From Streptomyces albipurpureus (lineage in GTDB: Bacteria; Actinomycetota; Actinomycetes; Streptomycetales; Streptomycetaceae), in NCBI RefSeq assembly GCF_023701525.1, contig NZ_JAMQAW010000006.1:325396-389395 (forward strand): a stretch of DNA of 64,000 bases, read 5' to 3'. Under the pieces are notes generated by a model. That model saw only the letters and a list, made by a program, of their open reading frames with translations, did not search any database and was not told the origin of the DNA. The position numbers and the translations under genes are program-made. Of the stretch, positions 46,496-55,145 are shown piece by piece. Position 1 is the stretch's first letter. Every line of letters begins with the position of its first letter.

Positions 46496-47335
46496 TCAGG
46501 ACCAGTGGGCGGGGCGGTCCAACGCGTGCGGCAGCCTGGTCGTGCCATCGCCCTTGGCCGCGTTGAGTTGCGGCTGGGTGAGGAAGATCGCGCCGGTGAG
46601 ATCGGCCCCGGACAGATCGGCGTCCCTCAGGTCCGCCCCGATGAGATCGCTCTGACGCAGATCGGCCCGGCGCAGGTCAGCGGCGATCAGATACGCGCCC
46701 CGGAGACTGACTCCCCGCAGATCGGCCCCGCGGAGGCGGGCGCCCATGAGGTCAGCGCCCCTGCGGTCCTTCGGACGGCGTCCTTTGCCCGTCCCCCGGA
46801 CCTCGGCCCGGACCAGCTCACTGCTGCTCAGCAGCAGGACGTTCACGCGCTGGCGGTGGGCTGGGACATCGAGCGCGACCAGTTCCTCGGGTCCCAGCAG
46901 GGTCAGCTCCTCGGTTTCCGCGAGCAGATCCCGTAGTTCGGGGTGGAGGGTACGGGCCGGGGCCAGCGTGAGGGCTTCGGTCAGATACCAGAGCAGCTCA
47001 TGCAGCTGTCGTACGACCGGGAAGGCCGTGAACATCTGGGGGCCGGCGCCCGGATGCCGACGCCAGTCCTCACCTCCGAAGGTGATCTGGGAGACCTTCT
47101 GGCCCGCCCCGAAGCAGTCGTACACGGTGCAGCCGTTGAACCCGCTGGGGCGCAGTCGGGTGTGGATCGAGCAGCGGAACTCGGTGTTGAGGCTGGGGCA
47201 AGGGGTGCCGGCCTTCTTGTCGGCGGCGAAGTCAGCGGAGCGGCTGAAGGGGAGGGCAACGCAGCAGAGGCCGAAGCAGTTGGCACAGTCGGCCCGCAGC
47301 TGATGGGTGCTGGTCTGCTGGTCAGGGGACTTCAT
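46496..47335 (-). CDS. Cys-rich (YkgJ-like) plus pentapeptide-repeat fusion protein
   Basis: This 279-residue protein has two parts. Residues 10-90 carry a cysteine cluster CANCFGLCCVALPF ... CPSL ... FRCSIH ... GFNGCTVYDCFGAGQ. It resembles the YkgJ-type metal- or iron-sulphur-binding motif. The C-terminal 75 residues form pentapeptide repeats (A(D/N)L-type: RGADLRGVSLRGAYLIAADLRRADLRQSDL), predicted to fold as a right-handed beta-helix. Some pentapeptide proteins mimic DNA and protect gyrase, but most are of unknown function. ATG 47335 was chosen because it sits just before the Cys cluster; upstream codons look non-coding. Confidence 0.85.
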   Translation of the reverse strand: MKSPDQQTSTHQLRADCANCFGLCCVALPFSRSADFAADKKAGTPCPSLNTEFRCSIHTRLRPSGFNGCTVYDCFGAGQKVSQITFGGEDWRRHPGAGPQMFTAFPVVRQLHELLWYLTEALTLAPARTLHPELRDLLAETEELTLLGPEELVALDVPAHRQRVNVLLLSSSELVRAEVRGTGKGRRPKDRRGADLMGARLRGADLRGVSLRGAYLIAADLRRADLRQSDLIGADLRDADLSGADLTGAIFLTQPQLNAAKGDGTTRLPHALDRPAHWS

Positions 47336-47530
47336 CCCGCTATTGTCCGTGCTCCGGGGAGTGCTCCCGCCCCAGATCGAGGATGGCGGCACCGGCCCGG
47401 TGGCACCGCCTCCCGCTGTTCCGTCGGGTGTTCCGTGGTGTGCGGATGGCGCACAGAGCGGAGCGAAGGGGCCGCCGGGGAGAGTCGGCCCCTTCGCTGG
47501 GGGATGGATCAAGCCCGTACGGACCGGCGG

Positions 47531-47557
47531 CCTGGGTGGGTCGGGGGCCCACCCAGG
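47531..47557 (-). terminator. lon terminator hairpin
   Basis: The perfect 10-bp arms CCTGGGTGGG (47531-47540) and CCCACCCAGG (47548-47557) with a 7-nt loop lie 13 bp past the lon stop codon. Confidence 0.7.
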
Positions 47558-47569
47558 TCCGTCAGGGGT

Positions 47570-49981
47570 TCACGCCGCGGCGGGAACCCGAACGTCCGCC
47601 GGGGCCAGCGCCAGATCGAGCACCTGGCGCACATCCGTCACCGGATGCACCTGAAGAGTGTCCAGGATCTCCTGGGGCACATCGTCCAGATCCGCCTCGT
47701 TCCGCTTGGGGATCACCACGGTGGTGATGCCCGCCCGGTGCGCGGCCAACAGCTTCTGCTTCAGGCCGCCGATCGGTAGCACCCGACCGGTCAGGGAGAC
47801 CTCACCGGTCATCGCCACATCCGTACGCACCTGGCGTCCGGAGAGCAGCGACGCGAGCGCGGTCGTCATCGTGATGCCGGCGCTCGGGCCGTCCTTGGGG
47901 ACCGCACCCGCCGGGAAGTGGATGTGTACGCCCCGGTCCTTGAGGTCGCCGACCGGTAGCTCCAGCTCCGCGCCGCGCGAGCGCAGGAAGCTCAGCGCGA
48001 TCTGCGCCGACTCCTTCATCACATCGCCCAGCTGCCCAGTGAGGGTGAGCCCGGAGGCTCCCGTCTCGGGATCCGCCAGCGACGCCTCGACGAACAGCAC
48101 GTCACCGCCGGCGCCGGTGACCGCGAGTCCGGTGGCGACACCGGGCACGGCGGTACGGCGTTCGGCCGGGTCCTGCGCCGACTCCGGCACATGGTGCGGC
48201 CGTCCGATCAGCGGGCGCAGTTGTTCCGCGCCGATGGTGAACGGCAGCTCCCGGTCCCCGAGCTCATGCTGGGCGGCGACCTTCCGCAGCAGTCTGGCGA
48301 TGGAGCGCTCCAGGTTTCGCACACCCGCCTCGCGGGTGTACTCGCCGGCGAGCTTCCGCAGCGCCGAGTCCTCCAGGACGATCTCGTCCTGCTCCAGGCC
48401 CGCCCGCTCCAGCTGACGGGGCAGCAGGTGGTCCCGGGCGATGACGACCTTCTCGTCCTCGGTGTAGCCATCCAGCCTGACCAGTTCCATCCGGTCGAGC
48501 AGGGCCTCCGGGATGGCCTCCAGCACATTGGCGGTGGCCAGGAAGACAACATCGCTCAGGTCGAGTTCGACCTCCAGGTAGTGGTCACGGAAGGTGTGGT
48601 TCTGCGCGGGGTCCAGGACCTCGAGGAGGGCCGCTGCCGGGTCACCCCGGAAGTCCGAGCCGACCTTGTCGATCTCGTCGAGCAGGACCACCGGGTTCAT
48701 CGAGCCGGCCTCCTTGATGGCACGGACGATCCGGCCCGGGAGCGCGCCGACGTAGGTACGCCGGTGACCGCGGATCTCGGCCTCGTCCCGTACGCCACCG
48801 AGCGCGACCCGGACGAACTTCCGTCCCATCGCGTGGGCGACGGACTCACCCAGCGAGGTCTTGCCCACACCGGGCGGGCCGACGAGGGCCAGCACGGCTC
48901 CGCCGCGCCGTCCGCCGACGACTCCGAGTCCGCGATCGGAACGGCGCTTGCGCACCGCCAGGTACTCGGTGATCCGCTCCTTCACGTCCTGGAGCCCGGC
49001 GTGCTCGGCGTCGAGGATGGCCTTGGCGCCCTGGATGTCGTACTCGTCGTCGGTGCGCTCGCTCCACGGCAGTTCGAGGACGGTGTCCAGCCAGGTGCGA
49101 ATCCATGACCCCTCGGGGCTCTGGTCGCTGGCGCGCTCCAGCTTCTCGACCTCCTTGAGTGCGGCCTCGCGCACCTTCTCCGGTAGGTCGGCGGCCTCGA
49201 CCCGGGCCCGGTAGTCGTCGGACTCGTCCTCACCGGCCTCGCCGTTGATCTCACGCAGTTCCTTGCGCACGGCTTCGAGCTGGCGGCGCAGCAGGAACTC
49301 CCGCTGCTGCTTGTCGACGCCCTCCTGGACGTCCTTGGCGATGGACTCGGCCACGTCCTGTTCGGCGAGGTGCTCCCGCAGTTGCTCGGTGGCGAGCTTG
49401 AGGCGGGCGACCGGGTCGGTGTTCTCCAGCAGTTCGATCTTCTGGGCGGTGGTCAGGAACGGTGAGTATCCGCTGTTGTCGGCGAGCTGGGAGACATCGT
49501 CGATCTGCTGGACCCGGTCCACGACCTGCCAGGCCCCACGCTTCTTCAGCCAGTCGGTGGCGAGCGCCTTGTACTCCTTGACCAGCTCGGTGATCTGGCC
49601 GGGCAGCGGGTCGGGCACCGTCTCATCGATCCGGGTGCCTTCGACCCACAGGGCGGCACCGGGGCCCGTGGTGCCGGCGCCGATGCGCACTCGGCCACGG
49701 CCGCGGATCAGTGCGCCGGGATCCCCGTCGGAGAGCCTTCCGACCTGCTCGACGGTCCCGAGCACACCGATCCCCGCGTAGTGGCCGTCCACCCGAGGAA
49801 CAAGCAGCACCGTGGGCTTGCTGCTGTCAGAGCGGGCGTCGGCCTGAGCGGCCTCCACCGCGGCCCTCACCTCGGTGTCGGTCAGGTCCAACGGCACCAC
49901 CATTCCGGGCAGCACAACCTCGTCATCGAGCGGCAGCACGGGCAGGGTGAGCGGTGTGAACGTCTGGGACTCAGCAGCCAT
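47570..49981 (-). CDS. lon: ATP-dependent protease Lon
   Basis: This 803-residue, full-length LonA protease has the N-terminal substrate-binding domain (LPVLPLDDEVVLPGMVVPL), a coiled-coil region, and the AAA+ module with Walker A GPPGVGKTS and Walker B VVLLDEIDK. The peptidase domain has the catalytic Ser in PKDGPSAGITM and Lys in IGGLKQKLLAA. It degrades damaged and regulatory proteins in the cytosol. It is a single-gene unit: HAIR operator upstream, hairpin downstream. In Streptomyces lon is a known HspR-controlled heat-shock gene. Confidence 0.98.
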   Translation of the reverse strand: MAAESQTFTPLTLPVLPLDDEVVLPGMVVPLDLTDTEVRAAVEAAQADARSDSSKPTVLLVPRVDGHYAGIGVLGTVEQVGRLSDGDPGALIRGRGRVRIGAGTTGPGAALWVEGTRIDETVPDPLPGQITELVKEYKALATDWLKKRGAWQVVDRVQQIDDVSQLADNSGYSPFLTTAQKIELLENTDPVARLKLATEQLREHLAEQDVAESIAKDVQEGVDKQQREFLLRRQLEAVRKELREINGEAGEDESDDYRARVEAADLPEKVREAALKEVEKLERASDQSPEGSWIRTWLDTVLELPWSERTDDEYDIQGAKAILDAEHAGLQDVKERITEYLAVRKRRSDRGLGVVGGRRGGAVLALVGPPGVGKTSLGESVAHAMGRKFVRVALGGVRDEAEIRGHRRTYVGALPGRIVRAIKEAGSMNPVVLLDEIDKVGSDFRGDPAAALLEVLDPAQNHTFRDHYLEVELDLSDVVFLATANVLEAIPEALLDRMELVRLDGYTEDEKVVIARDHLLPRQLERAGLEQDEIVLEDSALRKLAGEYTREAGVRNLERSIARLLRKVAAQHELGDRELPFTIGAEQLRPLIGRPHHVPESAQDPAERRTAVPGVATGLAVTGAGGDVLFVEASLADPETGASGLTLTGQLGDVMKESAQIALSFLRSRGAELELPVGDLKDRGVHIHFPAGAVPKDGPSAGITMTTALASLLSGRQVRTDVAMTGEVSLTGRVLPIGGLKQKLLAAHRAGITTVVIPKRNEADLDDVPQEILDTLQVHPVTDVRQVLDLALAPADVRVPAAA

Positions 49982-50002
49982 GATCTCCCCTTAGGCAGTG
50001 AA

Positions 50003-50034
50003 GTTGAGCTCTGAAGACTCAATAACCACTCAAT
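50003..50034 (-). promoter_or_regulatory. HAIR element (HspR operator) upstream of lon
   Basis: GTTGAGC (50003-50009), 7 nt, ACTCAAT (50017-50023) matches the HAIR consensus CTTGAGT-N7-ACTCAAG with the central TTGAG/CTCAA bases conserved. It lies 22 bp upstream of the lon ATG. A further half-site ACTCAAT is at 50028-50034. HspR represses chaperone and lon genes through HAIR until heat shock. The rest of 49982-50356 holds no gene. Confidence 0.8.
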
Positions 50035-50356
50035 GCATGGCGCCGGTGAGATGTTCCCGAGATTCTGTTCGCTGTCGGCGATCACCCGGGAAACCGTCTT
50101 GACCTGGTTCTTTCTCTCTACCGTGAACCGAAAGCCGCGCTGCGGGCGATAGAGGGGTGTGAGAGGGAACCGCCCCTCAGGGGGATCAGAGAGGGAGCCA
50201 CGGCCAGGGTCATCGCACCCGGGGCCGGACACTCCGGGCACCGCACCCGCCGGTTGGCGTGCCACCCGACAGGGGGCAGTACCGGGGACCCGCCGGGAGT
50301 CGCGCTGGGGGCCCCGGCGCGCTGCCGCACCGTCGGGAACTGCGGAACCAGCCGGG

Positions 50357-50962
50357 GTGGTGGAAGCGGCGGAGACGGCGCGGGCCCCGGACGACGCCGA
50401 GCTGCTCCAGGCCGTCGCCCGCGGCAGTGCCGATGCGCTGGCCACCCTCTACGACCGCCATGCGGGCTGGCTCCACATCCGGCTGAGCCGCCGCTGTGCT
50501 GATCCCGAGACCGTGCGCGAGGTCCTCCAGGACACCTTTGTCACCGTCTGGCGTTCCGCCGGATCACATCGCGGCGGCGCGGCCGGCGGGTGGCTCTGGG
50601 TGATCGCGGCCCGCCGCCTGGTGGACGCGGGGCGGGCCCGGGCCAAGGAGTGCCCCGCGGTCCCCACCCCGGTCGACACGGAGACCTCCTACGCCGGCGA
50701 GCCCGCGCCGTCCGCCGAGGACCGGGTGCTGGCGGGGCTTGAGTACGGCGATGTCGGGGCTGCCCTGGACCGCATCTCGCCCGAACTGCGAGATGTCCTA
50801 CGCGCCACGGTCATCGACGGTCTGACCACCCGGGAGACCGCCCGGCTCCTCGGAATACCCGAGGGCACCGTCAAGACCCGGGCGCTGCGGGCCCGCCGCG
50901 AACTACGGGCCGCGCTCGCCCAACTCGCCCCGGACACCAACCCGCTGGGAGGGATCGCATGA
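50357..50962 (+). CDS. ECF-type RNA polymerase sigma factor
   Basis: This is a sigma factor of about 201 residues. Region 2 is visible as LLQAVARGSADALATLYDRHAGWLH and EVLQDTFVTVWRSA, and region 4 as LDRISPELRDVLRATVIDGLTTRETARLLGIPEGTVKTRALRARRELRAAL. The next gene, overlapping by ATGA, encodes a zinc-type anti-sigma factor, so activity is probably held in check by it. The start is uncertain: tandem GTG codons at 50357/50360 were chosen, and the frame extends 66 codons upstream through low-complexity sequence. Confidence 0.9.
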   Translation: MVEAAETARAPDDAELLQAVARGSADALATLYDRHAGWLHIRLSRRCADPETVREVLQDTFVTVWRSAGSHRGGAAGGWLWVIAARRLVDAGRARAKECPAVPTPVDTETSYAGEPAPSAEDRVLAGLEYGDVGAALDRISPELRDVLRATVIDGLTTRETARLLGIPEGTVKTRALRARRELRAALAQLAPDTNPLGGIA

Positions 50963-51825
50963 GCCACGGGCAGGGTCGGCACCACGCCGACTGGCATGTG
51001 GACGAGCAACAGGCCCGGCGGTACGCGGACGGCTCGGCGCCCGAGCCCGACGCCTGGTCGTTGGAGACCCATATCGAATCGTGCGGACCGTGCGCGGCCC
51101 GGGTGTCCGCCTCGGTGCTCAGGGGTGCGGCGGGCCCGGTGCTCGATCAGGTGCGGATGGCGGTGCTGGCACAAGCGACCGCCGCTCCCACGCGGGTGCC
51201 GTGGACCGCGCGGATGGTCTGGGCGGCCGGCCCCGCCCTGCGGGGTGCCTGGCTGCTGGCGGTCGTGCTCACGGCGGGCGGCGCCTTGGGACTCGCGTAC
51301 GGAATGGACCTGGCCTGGGCCCACCCGCTGTTGCTGGCGCTTGCGCCGGCGCTACCGCTTGCCGGAGTGGCCCTGTCCTACGGGCGTCACGCCGACCCGC
51401 TGTACGAGATCGTCGCGGCCACCCCGTCCGGGGGCCTACGGCTGCTGCTGACCCGGACCGCGGCGGTGCTGGCGGTGAGCGTCCCGCTGCTGACGGCGGC
51501 CGGGGCGCTGATGCCCCGGGCGGGCGATTCGCCCAGGGTGCCGGGCGCCGCGGCCTGGCTGCTGCCCGGGCTGGCACTGACCGTGGCGACGCTCGCACTG
51601 GGCTCGTACATCGGCTGCCGGCTCGCCGCCGGTGCGCTGGGCGCTGGCTGGCTCGCCGTGGTGCTGCTGCCGGCGCTGCCCGCCCTGCCGCAGGGGCTGG
51701 GGGAACAGCTCTCGCAGCTGGTGACCGGGCCGGGTGTCCAAGGCGGCTGGGCGGCGGCTGCCGTGGTGTGCGGCGGCCTACTCGCCGTACGCCGTTCATC
51801 GTTCGACCACATGGAGAGGCTGTGA
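50959..51825 (+). CDS. zinc-binding anti-sigma factor with multi-pass membrane domain
   Basis: This 288-residue protein begins with a cytosolic zf-HC2 type domain: the HxxxCxxC motif is in LETHIESCGPCAARV (about 34-48). About six hydrophobic helices follow (residues 75-285). Anti-sigma factors of this class bind the partner ECF sigma through the zinc domain and release it on a signal. The long membrane domain suggests envelope or membrane-stress sensing, possibly by communicating with the ABC exporter encoded next. It starts with an ATGA overlap of the sigma gene. Confidence 0.9.
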   Translation: MSHGQGRHHADWHVDEQQARRYADGSAPEPDAWSLETHIESCGPCAARVSASVLRGAAGPVLDQVRMAVLAQATAAPTRVPWTARMVWAAGPALRGAWLLAVVLTAGGALGLAYGMDLAWAHPLLLALAPALPLAGVALSYGRHADPLYEIVAATPSGGLRLLLTRTAAVLAVSVPLLTAAGALMPRAGDSPRVPGAAAWLLPGLALTVATLALGSYIGCRLAAGALGAGWLAVVLLPALPALPQGLGEQLSQLVTGPGVQGGWAAAAVVCGGLLAVRRSSFDHMERL

Positions 51826-51829
51826 GGCC

Positions 51830-52669
51830 GTGAGTGCGCGGATAGGTGCCGCAACCAGCGGCGTCAGGGTGGCGGGGCTGACCGTACGGCACCGTCGCAC
51901 GGTGGCGCTGGACGCCGTCGAGTTGGACCTCGACACAGGCGTCCACGGACTGCTCGGGCCGAACGGGGCGGGGAAGACCTCCCTGATCCGGGTACTGGCG
52001 ACGGTCGCACCGCCGACCGAGGGAAGGATCGAACTCCTGGGCCTCGACATCTCGGCGCACCAGGAGCGCACCGAGGTGCGGCGGAGGCTGGGGTACCTGC
52101 CCCAGGAGTTCGGCTACTACCCGGGTTTCACCGTCCGGGAGTTCGTCTCCTATGTGGCCTGGTTGAAGGAGATGCCGGCGCACTCGGTTCCCCGCGCGGT
52201 GGAACGGGCGGTGGAGCGGGTCGGCCTAGCGGGCCGTCTCGACGCGAAGGTCAAAACGCTCTCGGGCGGAATGGCGCGCCGGGTGGGTATCGCGCAGGCC
52301 CTGGTGAATGAGCCGGACCTGTTGCTGCTCGATGAGCCGACGGCAGGTCTGGACCCCGAACAGCGCGTGGAGTTCAGAGCACTGCTGCGTGAGTTGGGCG
52401 CCACCTCCACGGTGATCGTCTCCACCCATCTCGTTGAGGACGTGGCGGTGGCCTGTGGCCAGGTGACGCTGATCGATTCGGGACGGGTGGCCTACCGGGG
52501 AACGACGGCGTCCTTGACCGAACTGGGCGGTACGGCCGACCCGACGGCCTCCGGCGCGGGTTCGCCCGCCGACTCCCCCCAGACATCCAGCCCGTCCAGC
52601 CCCATCGAGCGGGGATACACGGCGGCCCTACGGGCCCATCGCGACGCAGTCACCAGGGGGAAGCAGTGA
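51830..52669 (+). CDS. ABC transporter ATP-binding protein
   Basis: This 279-residue ATPase has Walker A GPNGAGKTS (about 41-49), Q-loop LPQEFGYYPGFT, signature LSGGMARRV, Walker B LLLLDEPTAGLD and switch His in STHLVED. The subtype resembles exporters paired with one or two separate membrane proteins. Its Ser/Pro-rich C-terminal extension (about 235-265) is unusual. GTG 51830 lies 4 bp after the anti-sigma stop. Confidence 0.95.
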   Translation: MSARIGAATSGVRVAGLTVRHRRTVALDAVELDLDTGVHGLLGPNGAGKTSLIRVLATVAPPTEGRIELLGLDISAHQERTEVRRRLGYLPQEFGYYPGFTVREFVSYVAWLKEMPAHSVPRAVERAVERVGLAGRLDAKVKTLSGGMARRVGIAQALVNEPDLLLLDEPTAGLDPEQRVEFRALLRELGATSTVIVSTHLVEDVAVACGQVTLIDSGRVAYRGTTASLTELGGTADPTASGAGSPADSPQTSSPSSPIERGYTAALRAHRDAVTRGKQ

Positions 52670-52839
52670 ACCGCGCTCCATGCCGGCAGTCGGACGGCAG
52701 CGAATGGGACCCGGGTCTGCTACCGCGAGGGGGCCCGGCTGCCGGTTCTTCCGCGCCAGCCCGCGGCCCGCTCCCCCAATGGGCCGCGTTGATGGAGGCA
52801 ACCCTTGCGGGGAGGGCCGCCCGTGCGTCCATCAGATAG
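52666..52839 (+). CDS. possible 57-residue coupled ORF (or frameshifted 5' end of the permease gene)
   Basis: A GTG overlapping the ABC ATPase stop as GTGA opens 57 codons (start VNRAPCRQSDG, end RAARASIR) that end 17 bp inside the permease frame. Other junctions in this operon are overlaps of the same type or very tight, so this is where the permease would be expected to begin. Yet it is in a different frame. Either it is a small protein, or the original permease start became separated from its body. There is no transmembrane segment. Confidence 0.35.
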   Translation: MNRAPCRQSDGSEWDPGLLPRGGPAAGSSAPARGPLPQWAALMEATLAGRAARASIR

Positions 52840-54145
52840 CCCCGACCACCCTTCTCCCGCCCGTCACCCTCATGGCGTCAACCCGCTCATCAGCGAGTTG
52901 CGGCGTGGCGTAGGCCCCTGGAGCGCGTTGGCCATCGCCCTGACGATGGGAGCCACACTCGTCGTCACGGCGGACGATCTGGACGGCTGGCAGAGCAGTT
53001 GGAGAAGCGTCTCCGAGGTGCTGCAACCCCTCGGGTTGCTCATCGGCGGCCCGATGAGCAGCGCGGCTGGCTGCTGGCACGGTGGGCGAGAGCGCCGAAA
53101 CCGAATGGGTGAGCTGCGCGCTTCCGGCGCACGCACCCCCATCCGGCAACTACTCCTCGCGGCGACGCCGTCCGCGCTCTGGCCAGCTGTCGGCTATCTG
53201 GTCGCGGCCGTTGGGGCCCTGCTGGCGTGCTCGCCCTATGCGGGGTGGGGCAGCCCCTTCTTCTCGGTGATCGTCGTCAATGCCTGTGCGCTCGCCTCGC
53301 TCGGCGTCGTCGGCTATGTGATCGGACAATTGGTGACCTGGCGCTTGCTCGCGCCAGTGCTCGCGGGAGTGGTCTTCCTCTGTCTCGTCGTACCGGCCTA
53401 TGTGGGCCCTGAGCCCCACTGGCTCAACCCGGCATACCAGTACACGCCGCGCTGGGATGCACCGCTCTGGTGGTACGCCCCCGCGTCGATCGCATGGACG
53501 GGCGGTCTCGGCACAGCCGTCTTTCTCGCATACGCGGCGCGCCGCCGGGCCATCGCGCTCATACCGCTGATCGTTGCCTGCCTGGCCGCCGCACTGCTGA
53601 CCGGCGACGACAGGCCCTGGCGGCTCGACCCGAACGCGGCTCGGCTGATCTGCGACGACGGAACGCCTCAGGTCTGTGTCACAGCCGTGGATCAGCAGCT
53701 ACTGCCTCAGGTGTCCTACGCCCTGAGTGGGGTGAACGCCAGGCTGAGCGGCATTCCTCATGCGCCCAGGCGTTGGGTGGACGACCCAGGGAGATTGCAG
53801 GCCGAGGACGCTCGGCTACCGTCGCCCGAGTTTCACTCCCTCCGAGGACGGCTGAGGGAACCGGAGGAGTATGCGAACTGGGCGGTTGGACAGCTCTTCC
53901 AAGAGTGCTGGAGCACACATGGTGATGGTGCGAGTCGTCTTCGAGCGGGCTGGATCACCAGGGGCCTAGTCCAGTGGCTGGCGCCCTCCGTCATCTTCGG
54001 CCAGGGCGCGCCCTGGCCGGAGGCGAAGGGGTATGTGGCTCGACTGGACGCCAAGACCCCCGCCGAACAGCGCAGCTATCTCGTCGACTATCTGGCGTCG
54101 ACCTCCACCGATATCTGCGATCCGGCGGAGGTGCCGGTTCCATGA
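52823..54145 (+). CDS. ABC transporter membrane protein, large
   Basis: This 440-residue protein has about six transmembrane helices in the N-terminal 270 residues (for example YLVAAVGALLACSPYAGW, LLAPVLAGVVFLCLVVPAY). A C-terminal extracytoplasmic domain of about 170 residues contains paired cysteines (LICDDGTPQVCV, CWSTH, DICDP). It includes a polytopic GxRxxIRQLLLAA coupling-helix-like segment near 100. GTG 52823 follows GGGGAGGG. With the ATPase upstream and the small membrane protein downstream (ATGA overlap) it forms an exporter. No substrate is suggested. Confidence 0.83.
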   Translation: MRPSDSPDHPSPARHPHGVNPLISELRRGVGPWSALAIALTMGATLVVTADDLDGWQSSWRSVSEVLQPLGLLIGGPMSSAAGCWHGGRERRNRMGELRASGARTPIRQLLLAATPSALWPAVGYLVAAVGALLACSPYAGWGSPFFSVIVVNACALASLGVVGYVIGQLVTWRLLAPVLAGVVFLCLVVPAYVGPEPHWLNPAYQYTPRWDAPLWWYAPASIAWTGGLGTAVFLAYAARRRAIALIPLIVACLAAALLTGDDRPWRLDPNAARLICDDGTPQVCVTAVDQQLLPQVSYALSGVNARLSGIPHAPRRWVDDPGRLQAEDARLPSPEFHSLRGRLREPEEYANWAVGQLFQECWSTHGDGASRLRAGWITRGLVQWLAPSVIFGQGAPWPEAKGYVARLDAKTPAEQRSYLVDYLASTSTDICDPAEVPVP

Positions 54146-54774
54146 CCGCCCTCAACTGCCGTGGACGCTCCACTGAGACGCTCCGTCTGTACGGGCGCTC
54201 CCGTGGCCTACCTGCGGCATTCGCCTTTCTCCTGCTGACCGCCGCCCTGGCCGCCTGGGCAGCCGACTGGCTGGTAGGGCATCCGCACTACGGCTACGGC
54301 GCCCGGGTGCCGGTCGTGGTGTTCGGTCCGTTGCTCGCATCGGCCGCCGTGGGCACCAGTCTCCATACTCCGAGCGATGAACTGGACCGGCTCTCGGTGG
54401 GCCCCTGGTGGCCGCGGCGGCTGGCGCATCTCCTTGGGCTCACCGCGCTGGCCGGCCTGGTGCTGGCGCTGGCCGTGCCCGGGGAGCCGGACCGGTACGG
54501 GGCCGCCGCCATGGTGCGCAATCTGCTGGGTGCCACCGGGGGGAGCGCGCTGGCCGCGGTGGCGCTCGGGGCTCGGGCCAGCTGGCTGCCGATGTGCCTG
54601 TACACGGGATCGGTCTATCTCTCCGCGCCCCGCACCCGCACCGGAGCGGCCACGTCATGGGCCTGGCCGATGCAACCGGGGCCCGAGCCCGGGGCCTGGG
54701 TGACGGCCGGGACGCTGTTCGTGGTGGGCGTGGGGCTCCATGCCTGGCGAGGGGTGCGCCGCGAAGGACGGTGA
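54142..54774 (+). CDS. membrane protein of the ABC/sigma operon
   Basis: This 210-residue protein has about five hydrophobic helices (LPAAFAFLLLTAALAAWAADWLV, VVVFGPLLASAAVG, LLGLTALAGLVLALAVPG and two more). Its ATG overlaps the preceding permease stop by 4 bp, which makes it the last gene of the sigma/anti-sigma/ABC operon and probably the second half of the permease. No catalytic motif is seen. Confidence 0.82.
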   Translation: MTALNCRGRSTETLRLYGRSRGLPAAFAFLLLTAALAAWAADWLVGHPHYGYGARVPVVVFGPLLASAAVGTSLHTPSDELDRLSVGPWWPRRLAHLLGLTALAGLVLALAVPGEPDRYGAAAMVRNLLGATGGSALAAVALGARASWLPMCLYTGSVYLSAPRTRTGAATSWAWPMQPGPEPGAWVTAGTLFVVGVGLHAWRGVRREGR

Positions 54775-55145
54775 GCCGCGGTGTGTCTGCGAAGGGCAGG
54801 GGACGAGAGGGGCGGCGCGGGTCCCTGACCGGGGCCAGGAGCTGCGGCGAACCGCCGCATTCCCCTCGAAGGCCTGGCCCACGACCGACGTAGGGGTGCC
54901 CGAGAGGCCGCTGAGGCGGTACGCGGGAGTCTGGCTGGGGAGTCGCGCGGGGCGCCGGTCCGAAGAGGTCCTGCCCCAGTAGGGCGCACTACTTCCCATC
55001 CGCGCCCCCTGGCACTCCCGTACCAACCGGTCACACCACTCGCGCCCGGCTTCACCTCCATACGCCCGCCCCACGGATGAAACCGTTTGTGCGGAGTGCC
55101 ACCGCCCCCGAACATGACCACCATCCGACGGACCGGAGGTCGCCT
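54775..55145. other. 371-bp gap
   Basis: No supported gene. Frames crossing it on either strand are Pro/Arg-rich artefacts. The last 15 bp contain the CGGAGG ribosome site of the next gene. Confidence 0.55.

Noticed and set aside
54615..55124. 169-codon minus-strand ORF over the gap after the ABC operon
   Set aside because: Pro/Arg/Ala-rich, overlaps a supported gene end, no Shine-Dalgarno.
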